Below are positions 1-4,447 of a DNA stretch of 5,111 nt, piece by piece; positions within the stretch are counted from its first letter, which is position 1, and each line of letters opens with the position of its first letter. The position numbers were made by a program, and so were the translations under genes. The notes beneath the pieces were generated by a model, which was not told the origin of the DNA, did no database searches, and worked only from the letters and a program-made list of their open reading frames with translations. This DNA is from Patescibacteria group bacterium. GTDB taxonomy: Bacteria; Patescibacteriota; Microgenomatia; UBA10105; UBA927. The stretch spans positions 1-5,111 of the forward strand of contig DPYI01000034.1 of NCBI GenBank assembly GCA_003545435.1. The letters are read 5' to 3'.

Positions 1-17
1 TGGATCACCTCCTTTCT
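1..17 (+). rRNA. 16S rRNA, 3' terminal fragment
   Basis: The first bases, TGGATCACCTCCTTTCT, are the universally conserved 3' end of bacterial 16S rRNA, including the anti-Shine-Dalgarno CACCTCC at 7-12. Only the tail is in the window. The mature end should lie around 15-17, by analogy with other bacteria. The tail matters here because it can be compared directly with ribosome binding sites in the window: positions 4-14 recur exactly, as the complement of a Shine-Dalgarno, at 3621-3631. Confidence 0.93.
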
Positions 18-40
18 ATTTAAAAACTGATGATGCAAGA

Positions 41-116
41 TATGCAATAAGCCTTTGGCTTACACTGCATAACAAGCATTATTGGTTTCAAAGCGCGTTA
101 TTGAGAGAACGCGTTT
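41..116 (+). other. 16S 3' trailer with two hairpins
   Basis: Two stem-loops follow the 16S end. The first (41-71) pairs TATGCA (41-46) with TGCATA (66-71), and inside it TAAGCC (48-53) with GGCTTA (57-62) around a TTT loop. The second (91-116) pairs CGCGTT (94-99) with AACGCG (108-113), extendable by three more pairs including one G-U. They probably belong to the precursor rRNA processing region, but the 5' leader that would complete a processing stem is outside the window. No tRNA gene or 23S start is visible between 18 and 200. Confidence 0.6.
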
Positions 117-200
117 GTCACAAAAACTGTGTCTTTCGAGCAAGATACGGATCTTTCAAAAAGTATTCCTGTCACCATTTGAGTTACCAAATACTGCAGT

Positions 201-228
201 AAATCCCCTCGTATAGAGGGGATTTTTT
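201..228 (+). terminator. intrinsic terminator closing the 16S unit
   Basis: A perfect stem pairs AAATCCCCTC (201-210) with GAGGGGATTT (216-225) around the loop GTATA, and the descending arm runs into six T residues (223-228). It lies about 185 nt after the 16S end and before the first protein gene. It is therefore the natural end of the 16S transcript, with no 23S before it. Confidence 0.9.
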
Positions 229-236
229 GTGGTTTC

Positions 237-245
237 TGGTATACT
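237..245 (+). promoter_or_regulatory. extended -10 promoter of the cupin gene
   Basis: TGGTATACT is an extended -10 (TGn plus TATACT at 240-245). No -35 is recognisable, because the preceding 17 bases are the terminator arm. The hexamer ends 8 nt before the ATG at 254, so transcription would start almost at the start codon. No Shine-Dalgarno is present. This supports a leaderless mRNA and decides the start. Confidence 0.6.
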
Positions 246-253
246 TACGTTGT

Positions 254-580
254 ATGACGACGACAGTAGTCTACTCCAAACCGATTTTCTGGAAAAACCT
301 CATCAAATATCAGAAAGGGTCGGTCGTAAGCCGCGAGATTGTGAAGAAATCAACGAGTACGGTAACGCTTTTTGCGTTTGACAAAAATCAGGGATTAAGT
401 GAACATACGACGCCCTTTGATGCCTTAGTTCAGATCTTGGATGGAAAAGGAGAATTTACGATCGACGGCGTGTCTCATACAATAGGAAAAGGAGAGATGC
501 TTCTTATGCCGGCAGGTTACCCGCATAAAGTTGTAGCACAAGAAAAATTTATCATGCTCCTGACGATGATCAAAGAATAA
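254..580 (+). CDS. single-domain cupin protein
   Basis: A 108-residue protein with one small beta-barrel cupin domain filling most of its length. Cupin motif 1 is seen around residues 47-72 (GLSEHTTPFDALVQILDG, then GEFTIDG) with His51 and Asp56 as likely metal ligands. Motif 2 is at about 80-91 (GEMLLMPAGYPH) with His91. The end, MLLTMIK, matches what I recall of small single-domain cupins annotated only as cupin domain-containing protein. Their substrate is generally unknown. There is no signal peptide or membrane segment, so it is probably cytoplasmic. The ATG at 254 is chosen over an upstream TTG (227) because the TTG lies inside the terminator and the promoter sits between them. The gene stands alone and converges on the next one with 8 bp between stops. 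The fold is fairly sure; the function is open. Confidence 0.88.
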   Translation: MTTTVVYSKPIFWKNLIKYQKGSVVSREIVKKSTSTVTLFAFDKNQGLSEHTTPFDALVQILDGKGEFTIDGVSHTIGKGEMLLMPAGYPHKVVAQEKFIMLLTMIKE

Positions 581-588
581 GAACAAAT

Positions 589-777
589 TTATCTTAACGC
601 CTGCAGGTGTCCTAAGAGTGCGATGACGAGAAACGCCACTCCCCAGCGAACCGGATGAATGCCTGCGACCGTATAGGTGAGCAAAAATCCGATGCCGATA
701 CCTGCTACGGTATGAATGACCGCATTATAAAACGGCCGTTTGCTGAAGTATTTCAGCATTTTCCTATATAGTTTCAT
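589..777 (-). CDS. small two-helix membrane protein
   Basis: A 62-residue protein with a basic N-terminus (MKLYRKMLKYFSKRP) and then two hydrophobic segments: about residues 18-40 (Gly-rich, AVIHTVAGIGIGFLLTYTVAGI) and 44-60 (WGVAFLVIALLGHLQAL). The positive-inside pattern suggests the N-terminus faces the cytoplasm. I chose the ATG at 777. It is preceded by GAGGTGGTGA (minus strand, about 786-795), which pairs with the 16S tail, although the spacing of about 13 nt from GAGGT is long. An in-frame ATG at 807 would add ten residues, but it lies in an inverted repeat and has no ribosome binding site. Two-helix proteins with a HxxAGxGxG-like first helix seem familiar from Patescibacteria, but I cannot name a family. 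Function unknown. Confidence 0.65.
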   Translation of the reverse strand: MKLYRKMLKYFSKRPFYNAVIHTVAGIGIGFLLTYTVAGIHPVRWGVAFLVIALLGHLQALR

Positions 778-799
778 AAAATGTCTCACCACCTCTCTT

Positions 800-836
800 A
801 GAAACATTTAATGAGTCTTACGAATTTAATGTTTCT
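800..836. repeat. AT-rich inverted repeat upstream of the membrane protein gene
   Basis: AGAAACATTTAAT (800-812) and ATTTAATGTTTCT (824-836) are inverted copies with one mismatch in 13, separated by 11 nt. On the minus strand it lies directly before the ribosome binding site of the 589-777 gene, so it could be an operator or a leader hairpin. There is no U-tract, so it is not an intrinsic terminator. Confidence 0.6.
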
Positions 837-926
837 TGGATCCGCCTTAGTGTGCTCTTCAAGCCGTCTACGATCCGCCAGCTGGCGGAGTAGCCAAAAG
901 GCTTGGAGGAAGCACAGGCGGACAAG
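835..926. repeat. interspersed palindromic repeat, copy A, a large nested hairpin
   Basis: The centre is the 16-bp palindrome TCCGCCAGCTGGCGGA (874-889). Outward, paired blocks continue in order: CTAC/GTAG (868-871 with 890-893), AAGCC/GGCTT (861-865 with 900-904), TGTGCT/AGCACA (851-856 with 911-916), TCCGCC/GGCGGA (841-846 with 917-922) and CTTG/CAAG (835-838 with 923-926). The core palindrome recurs at 3300-3315 and 4591-4606. This copy has the most extended stem and would fold as RNA on either strand. Confidence 0.8.
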
Positions 927-952
927 CATGTAAACGATGCCAATTAAAGAGT

Positions 953-990
953 CTCTTTTTAGCAAACCATAAAATGAAAGGAAATGCAAC
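953..990. repeat. interspersed repeat module 2, copy A
   Basis: Starting CTCTTTTTAGCAAACCATAA, this stretch recurs with a few changes at 3371-3410. Both copies lie 60-70 bp to the right of the core palindrome, so palindrome and module appear to travel as one diverged unit of about 110-120 bp. Confidence 0.7.
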
Positions 991-1010
991 TGGATGTAAA
1001 TCCGGTGATC

Positions 1011-1040
1011 TTGATTTCTGATTGAGCATTTTGTTATAGT
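1011..1040 (+). promoter_or_regulatory. promoter of the DUF5678-like/protease pair
   Basis: TTGATT (1011-1016) as -35, an 18-bp spacer, then TATAGT (1035-1040) preceded by TGT (an extended -10). The hexamer ends 6 nt before the ATG at 1047, placing the expected transcript start at or beside the start codon. No Shine-Dalgarno is present, which fits a leaderless mRNA. Confidence 0.7.
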
Positions 1041-1046
1041 ATTGTT

Positions 1047-1283
1047 ATGAAACGCGTCAATATTTCAGTAAAATACATGGGTAAGTTTGCCGGGAAATGG
1101 GTAGCGATTAATACCATCAAGGATCGGATTGTCGCAGTTGGAGAAACGCTTAAGGAAATAGAACCATTTATTACCCGATCAGTCAAAGATAAGACACCTG
1201 ATGAAAAAATTGCTGCTGCCTTTAAGGTGCCGCGTAAAGACGAAGGGCCGTACGTTTTATGTATAAGAAAAATACGCCCGTAA
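1047..1283 (+). CDS. DUF5678-like small protein
   Basis: A 78-residue protein. Its first half, about residues 8-38 (VKYMGKFAGKWVAI, then IVAVGETLKE), matches the pattern I know for DUF5678: a strand-rich 'GKWVAI...IVAVGxTLKE' core of roughly 40-50 residues. The rest (about 55-78) is charged and ends in VLCIRKIRP. There is no signal peptide or membrane segment. The start has an ideally placed promoter and no ribosome binding site, so it is probably translated leaderless. Its last 25 bp overlap the protease gene in another frame, so the two should be co-transcribed and translationally coupled. Such small proteins beside retropepsin-like proteases recur, as far as I recall, in Patescibacteria and archaea. 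The biochemical role is unknown; a partner, regulator or substrate of the protease is an inference. Confidence 0.78.
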   Translation: MKRVNISVKYMGKFAGKWVAINTIKDRIVAVGETLKEIEPFITRSVKDKTPDEKIAAAFKVPRKDEGPYVLCIRKIRP

Positions 1284-1660
1284 CTACTTTTCGCTACTAC
1301 TTCAATGGTTCTGACTATTTTCCTGTTATCCCCATGGTGTTTTTAGTCGGCGAAAAAAGAATTCGTTCCCAAGCGTTGGTCGATTCTGGAGCAACAATTT
1401 CTATATTTGGCGAGGAAACAGCAAATTCTTTAGGAATCGGCATTGAAACTGGAAGAAAAACCATCCTTGGCGGAGTTGGAGGAAGAATTGCCGGGTATAT
1501 TCATAATATGAAGGTTAGAATTGCAGGGAAAGAATTTCTTTGCCCAGTTGTTTTCTCCCGCGAATATACCGTCTCTTTTAATTTGCTAGGGAGAGAAGCT
1601 TTTTTCCGCGCATTCCGAATCACGTTTGAGGAAGGGAAAAGTCAGGTAATTCTTGAATAA
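1259..1660 (+). CDS. retropepsin-like aspartic protease
   Basis: A 133-residue protein of about one retropepsin subunit. The active-site motif is D42-S-G-A-T (ALVDSGATISIFG, residues 39-51). It is followed by a Gly-rich stretch at 71-75 (GGVGG) in the usual place of the flap. The second family motif is N-L-L-G-R-E (108-113), the hydrophobic-hydrophobic-Gly element near the C-terminus. With a single DSG/T motif, activity would need a homodimer, as in viral retropepsins. There is no signal peptide or membrane anchor, so it should be cytoplasmic. The ATG at 1259 lies inside the upstream gene (25-bp overlap) with a weak AAGGG 11 nt before it, which suggests coupled translation. Catalytic residues look intact. 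The natural substrate is unknown. An inactive binding domain is possible but less likely. Confidence 0.88.
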   Translation: MYKKNTPVTTFRYYFNGSDYFPVIPMVFLVGEKRIRSQALVDSGATISIFGEETANSLGIGIETGRKTILGGVGGRIAGYIHNMKVRIAGKEFLCPVVFSREYTVSFNLLGREAFFRAFRITFEEGKSQVILE

Positions 1661-1746
1661 TTTTTTATTAGAAACAGCTGTTTGGTGAGCAAAGAAATTA
1701 GACAGCAGATAATGTTCATCTTCGTAAAGTAACACCCGGTCCATCG

Positions 1747-3171
1747 CTATTGCTCCTCCTGAAAAAATCCCAGTTCCTCTTTAGTCGGCAAGGCCTCATA
1801 TACTCCCAGCCGGGTTACGGTAAACGCTCCAACTTTATTCCCCATCAGCATCGCTTTATTTATATCTTTAGTCTCTAAATACTCGGTTACAAACCCCGCC
1901 CGAAAGGCATCGCCAGCGCCGGTCTCATCAACGGTTCTAACTTTTAATCCGGGAAAATACTCAGTCTTGTCCGACAGCACCAGTGCTCCTTTTTCACCCA
2001 AGGTAAGGATGATGGTTTTAGCACTATTTTGCCTTAATTTTTGCGCTGCCAGCTCGGCGGTTTTTTCGTCAAATACCTTCACTCCCGTCATCGCTTCGGC
2101 TTCAAATTCATTACAGCTTAAAAAATCAATGCTTGAATACAACTTAGGATTTAGCGGCCTGGCAGTCGGCGCCGCATCGCAGAAAACTGTAATTTTTCTC
2201 TTATTAAACTCATTGATGGCAAAAGCAACAATTTCCGGCAAAGGCTCTAAAGTAGTGTAAAAACAATCAATAATTATTTTCCCCTCATCGATTTGATTCA
2301 GAAAATCCTTAATGGTTTGTTGGTTAATTTTAATGTTGGCGTCTTCGTTGACGATAATGGTATTTTTCCCTCGACTGTCAACACTAACCATCACCGTCCC
2401 TGTAGGGATAAAATTGTCGGTGTCCACAAAACTGGAGTCAATGTCTTCTCTTTTGAGCACTTCTTTTAAACTTTCGCCGAAAAAATCATTACCTGTCTTG
2501 CCGAGCATCCAGACTTTTTCCCCCAACCGACTCATGCCAATAGCCGCATTAGTGGCTTTACCACCAGGCATTAGTTTTAACCCTTCACTAATTACTACCT
2601 CGTCCACTTTAGGAATCATCGGCACTTTTGTGATCATATCAATGTTAACCGAGCCCAAAACAGCAATTTGTTTTTGAATTGCCATTTTTTGTGTTCCCCA
2701 TTTTTTTTCACTTACTCGGTAACCAAAATTCCGCTTGGTCTTAATCCGATCACTTACCTCTTGTAAAAACTTTAAAACAATCTTCTTGAGATTTTTTTGA
2801 GAATACAACCTGCCGGTAAAATAATCGTGCTGAATATACTTGCCGTAATCCAGATTTTGTGATAAACACAACACCGGCTTTTTATATAACAAAGCGAGGG
2901 TCATCTCATGTCCCACGCGCAAGTCATCAAAAGACGCTTCAACTACCAAACCATCCGCCTTCAGCACTCCTTGTCGGATAAATTCATAATGTACCCGTTC
3001 TTTACTGCCGTACTTTTTTATGTTTTCAGGTGTAAAGCTATCCTGGTATTCTCGGGTTTTCTCGGCGCTGATGACCTCGGCACCTGTTGACTCAACTAAC
3101 TCAATTATCTGATCATAGTCCTTTTGGTATTTTTGCTTTCCCAAATACGACGCAATAAAAAATATTTTCAT
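1747..3171 (-). CDS. nucleoside 2-deoxyribosyltransferase-like / PfkB sugar kinase fusion
   Basis: A 474-residue two-domain protein. Residues 1 to about 140 resemble the nucleoside 2-deoxyribosyltransferase/deoxynucleotide hydrolase fold: MKIFFIAS, then ADGLVVEAS with E78, then VGHEMTLALLYKKPV, where E89 sits where the family has its catalytic Glu. A charged linker (about 141-162) leads to a complete PfkB/ribokinase domain: VLGSVNID with N176 and D178 at the sugar site, GGKATNAA (203-210), and TGAGDAF (417-423) with D421 as catalytic base. The pairing suggests cleavage of a nucleoside followed by phosphorylation of the released sugar in salvage; the exact substrate is not visible. The ATG at 3171 is preferred over a GTG at 3177 because a TATACT -10 lies 7 nt before it and only 1 nt before the GTG. 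An internal ATG at 2685 could yield the kinase alone. Confidence 0.9.
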   Translation of the reverse strand: MKIFFIASYLGKQKYQKDYDQIIELVESTGAEVISAEKTREYQDSFTPENIKKYGSKERVHYEFIRQGVLKADGLVVEASFDDLRVGHEMTLALLYKKPVLCLSQNLDYGKYIQHDYFTGRLYSQKNLKKIVLKFLQEVSDRIKTKRNFGYRVSEKKWGTQKMAIQKQIAVLGSVNIDMITKVPMIPKVDEVVISEGLKLMPGGKATNAAIGMSRLGEKVWMLGKTGNDFFGESLKEVLKREDIDSSFVDTDNFIPTGTVMVSVDSRGKNTIIVNEDANIKINQQTIKDFLNQIDEGKIIIDCFYTTLEPLPEIVAFAINEFNKRKITVFCDAAPTARPLNPKLYSSIDFLSCNEFEAEAMTGVKVFDEKTAELAAQKLRQNSAKTIILTLGEKGALVLSDKTEYFPGLKVRTVDETGAGDAFRAGFVTEYLETKDINKAMLMGNKVGAFTVTRLGVYEALPTKEELGFFQEEQ

Positions 3172-3178
3172 TGTCACA

Positions 3179-3184
3179 AGTATA
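3179..3184 (-). promoter_or_regulatory. -10 element of the fusion enzyme gene
   Basis: Read on the minus strand the hexamer is TATACT, ending 7 nt before the ATG at 3171. The -35 is poor (TTTTAA about 17 bp upstream). No Shine-Dalgarno lies at a useful distance. The spacing predicts a transcript starting at or next to the ATG. Confidence 0.6.
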
Positions 3185-3280
3185 CCTGTTTCCTTATTCT
3201 TTTAAAATAGATGTCGATTATGATATGCGTGAATAAACAAATGAAAAAAATGGTAAAATACGATTAATCTTGATTATCAG

Positions 3281-3315
3281 TGGCTCGGTGGCCCCGTGAT
3301 CCGCCAGCTGGCGGA
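3281..3315. repeat. interspersed palindromic repeat, copy B
   Basis: A 35-bp segment beginning TGGCTCGGTGGCCCCGTGA and ending in the palindrome TCCGCCAGCTGGCGGA (3300-3315). It is identical over all 35 bases to 4572-4606. It lies between the promoter of the fusion enzyme and the module-2 repeat at 3371-3410. Confidence 0.9.
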
Positions 3316-3370
3316 TGAAAAGCTACAAAGGAAACGACGGCGGGCTACCACAATTTTCCAGAATATTCTC

Positions 3371-3410
3371 CTCTTTTTTAAGCAAACCATAAAACAAAAA
3401 GAAATGTAAC
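3371..3410. repeat. interspersed repeat module 2, copy B
   Basis: A diverged copy of 953-990 with the shared core AGCAAACCATAAAA, starting in a CTCTTTTTT run. Read on the minus strand, both copies encode a similar peptide (FYGLLKK-like). That explains a spurious open frame over copy A. The T-rich minus strand lies just after the stop of the 3416-3616 gene but has no stem before it. Confidence 0.7.
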
Positions 3411-3415
3411 ATACG

Positions 3416-3616
3416 TTAGACTCCTAATGTTGGGACGCTGCCCAATACTGCTGGATGGGAGGCATCCCAATTTATTTCAAACAGAACCGGCTCAGTTGTT
3501 GCAGGTGTACCGACAACGGTTGTTTCCAGGTTGCTCTTTTTTTGATATCCAGCCACAACACTTTCTCCATCCGTGTCTAAAACGTACGGCTTGCATTCTA
3601 CTTTTTTTGCACTCAT
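3416..3616 (-). CDS. small protein of unknown function with maximal Shine-Dalgarno
   Basis: A 66-residue protein beginning MSAKKVECKPYVLDTDGESV and ending in a Pro/Val/Gly-rich tail (DASHPAVLGSVPTLGV). It has a single Cys, a Thr-rich middle (TTVVGTPATTEPV), and no membrane segment or signal peptide. I do not recognise a family. The start is firm. AAGGAGGTGAT (3621-3631, minus strand) is a perfect 11-nt complement of the 16S tail at 4-14, with 7 nt between GGAGGT and the ATG. An ATG three codons upstream lies inside this site and is rejected. A terminator hairpin precedes the binding site, so expression may be attenuated and, when on, strong. The gene is monocistronic. It could be an abundant small structural or binding protein, or a peptide precursor; both are guesses. 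Confidence 0.72.
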   Translation of the reverse strand: MSAKKVECKPYVLDTDGESVVAGYQKKSNLETTVVGTPATTEPVLFEINWDASHPAVLGSVPTLGV

Positions 3617-3620
3617 AAAA

Positions 3621-3631
3621 ATCACCTCCTT
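3621..3631 (-). promoter_or_regulatory. 11-nt perfect Shine-Dalgarno
   Basis: Minus-strand AAGGAGGTGAT pairs without mismatch with 16S positions 4-14 of this window (ATCACCTCCTT). It fixes the start codon at 3616 and predicts very efficient initiation. The 5' arm of the adjacent terminator (AACCTCCC on the minus strand, 3656-3663) contains ACCTCC, which could also pair with GGAGGT. Confidence 0.88.
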
Positions 3632-3639
3632 ATTGCACG

Positions 3640-3663
3640 AAAAAACCTCCCTTGCGGGAGGTT
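3640..3663 (-). terminator. leader terminator / attenuator before the small gene
   Basis: A perfect 8-bp stem, AACCTCCC (3644-3651) with GGGAGGTT (3656-3663), has a 4-base loop. On the minus strand it runs directly into T residues (3645-3640). It lies 8 nt before the Shine-Dalgarno of the 3416-3616 gene and after a candidate promoter. No minus-strand gene upstream needs a terminator, so attenuation is the simplest reading. Confidence 0.75.
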
Positions 3664-3692
3664 CGTATGTTTCTAATAGCTAATTTTTCTAT

Positions 3693-3723
3693 TTTATACT
3701 TCCTCCCAGGGCGCTACCGCCAA
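3693..3723 (-). promoter_or_regulatory. candidate promoter of the small gene
   Basis: On the minus strand TTGGCG (3718-3723) could be the -35 and TATAAA (3693-3698) the -10, with a 19-bp spacer, slightly long. Transcription would start near 3686, giving a leader of about 70 nt that contains the terminator hairpin and the Shine-Dalgarno. Confidence 0.5.
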
Positions 3724-3740
3724 TACGAATGGCGAGAATG

Positions 3741-3786
3741 CTATCAATAATGAGAGAAAGTCTTTTACTCATAAGATTATTGATAG
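3741..3786. repeat. perfect 11-bp inverted repeat in the divergent intergenic region
   Basis: CTATCAATAAT (3741-3751) is exactly complementary to ATTATTGATAG (3776-3786), with 24 bp between. Just inside, GAG (3752-3754) can pair with CTC (3768-3770). It lies between the divergent promoters of the small gene and the receiver gene. It could be a dimeric operator or a folded RNA. Confidence 0.65.
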
Positions 3787-3799
3787 TATATAGGATACA

Positions 3800-3856
3800 A
3801 TCCGTTTAGGCAACGGATGGAAATGAATATAAGGGTCGCATTTAGTCAACGAATGG
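3800..3856. repeat. hairpin plus 16-bp direct repeats upstream of the receiver gene
   Basis: ATCCGTT (3800-3806) pairs perfectly with AACGGAT (3812-3818) around TAGGC. TTTAGGCAACGGATGG (3805-3820) recurs 36 bp later at 3841-3856 with 14 of 16 bases the same. These sit 36-90 bp before the receiver promoter and are candidate regulator binding sites. The rest of 3665-3928 shows no coding potential. Confidence 0.5.
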
Positions 3857-3891
3857 TTTTCAGGAAGAAATTAGGTGAGGGAAATCGAGGA

Positions 3892-3921
3892 TTGACTTTA
3901 TATCTGTTTTTTCAGTACCAT
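3892..3921 (+). promoter_or_regulatory. promoter of the receiver gene
   Basis: TTGACT (3892-3897) is a good -35, with 18 bp to TACCAT (3916-3921), a fair -10 that keeps the TA...AT positions. The hexamer ends 7 nt before the ATG at 3929. No Shine-Dalgarno is present, so the mRNA is probably leaderless. Confidence 0.6.
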
Positions 3922-3928
3922 ACGGTTC

Positions 3929-4312
3929 ATGGGAGACAAGGAACAAATACTCATAGCAGATGATTCGAGCGATGTCATTGATGGACTTCAAGAGTATTTT
4001 GGACTTCACCCGGAAAGCGGGCATTCGATTGTCGGAACCGCAGCCTCCGTCGAAGAAGTTGAGGAGTTAATGAGAACGGGATTACAACCAACTGTCGCTC
4101 TTGTTGACAATAAATTTCCATACAGAGGGGCCGGGGAAAAAGCACTCCGTATAATAAAACAATATTCTCCCAATACAATAGTTATTTCCTTTTCTAACGA
4201 TCCGGGTCTGGAATGGGGTGACCAAAATTGGTCGAAACCCCTGATAGAGGTTCCGGGATTATTATTTCGTGCATTAACACATCTTCAACACAAACACCCT
4301 GGTAATACCTAA
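3929..4312 (+). CDS. stand-alone response-regulator receiver protein
   Basis: A 127-residue protein made of one CheY-like receiver domain and no output domain. The acidic pair D11-D12 follows the first strand (ILIADDS). The phosphoacceptor is D60 (ALVDNKF). S87 ends strand 4 (IVISFS). K103-P104 (WSKP) supply the conserved Lys and cis-Pro. All signature residues are present, so phosphorylation by a histidine kinase is expected. After helix 5 only a short polar tail (HKHPGNT) remains, so it would act by protein contact or in a phosphorelay. No kinase lies in the window. The ATG at 3929 is fixed by a promoter 7 nt upstream. A weak hairpin follows the stop (4311-4343), not a convincing terminator. 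The partner and output are unknown. Confidence 0.92.
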   Translation: MGDKEQILIADDSSDVIDGLQEYFGLHPESGHSIVGTAASVEEVEELMRTGLQPTVALVDNKFPYRGAGEKALRIIKQYSPNTIVISFSNDPGLEWGDQNWSKPLIEVPGLLFRALTHLQHKHPGNT

Positions 4313-4368
4313 GAAAGGATAGACACCCTTCTTTAAGAATCCTATTTTAAACACGATTTACGCACTCT

Positions 4369-4447
4369 GTCATAACGAGCCCTGAAAGGGCGTGGCGATC
4401 TCTATTATAAAGATTGCTTCACCCTGCTGAGCAGGGCTCGCAATGAC
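4369..4447. repeat. dispersed imperfect inverted repeat (REP/MITE-like)
   Basis: The left half (4369-4402) has GTCATAACGAGCCCTGAAAGG followed by GGCGATCTC in spaced blocks. The right half (4411-4447) has GATTGCTTC, a CCCTGCTGAGCAGGG mini-palindrome and GCTCGCAATGAC. The reverse complement of the right half resembles the left. The GATTGCTTC...CGCAATGAC pattern is familiar from palindromic intergenic repeats in many bacterial genomes. No transposase is present. Confidence 0.7.

Noticed and set aside
227..253. Upstream TTG extension of the cupin gene
   Set aside because: It starts within the terminator T-run and spans the promoter; the family's usual start and the -10 spacing favour the ATG at 254.
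798..989. 63-codon open frame on the minus strand (MHFLSFYGLLKR...)
   Set aside because: It runs through repeat copy A and its module 2; the same peptide pattern recurs over module copy B without a full gene. Most likely a repeat artefact.
1672..1683. 12-bp palindrome AAACAGCTGTTT between convergent genes
   Set aside because: No loop and no T-tract after it; too short to call a terminator or an operator on its own.
3752..3762. GAGAGAAAGTC resembling the RNase P RNA core start GAGGAAAGTC
   Set aside because: One base is inserted/changed, and the other conserved RNase P blocks such as ACAGAA with the long helices are not found nearby.
4311..4343. Terminator after the receiver gene
   Set aside because: Possible pairing of AAGAA..GG with CC.TTCTT and AGGAT with ATCCT is weak and imperfect and lacks a proper T-tract.
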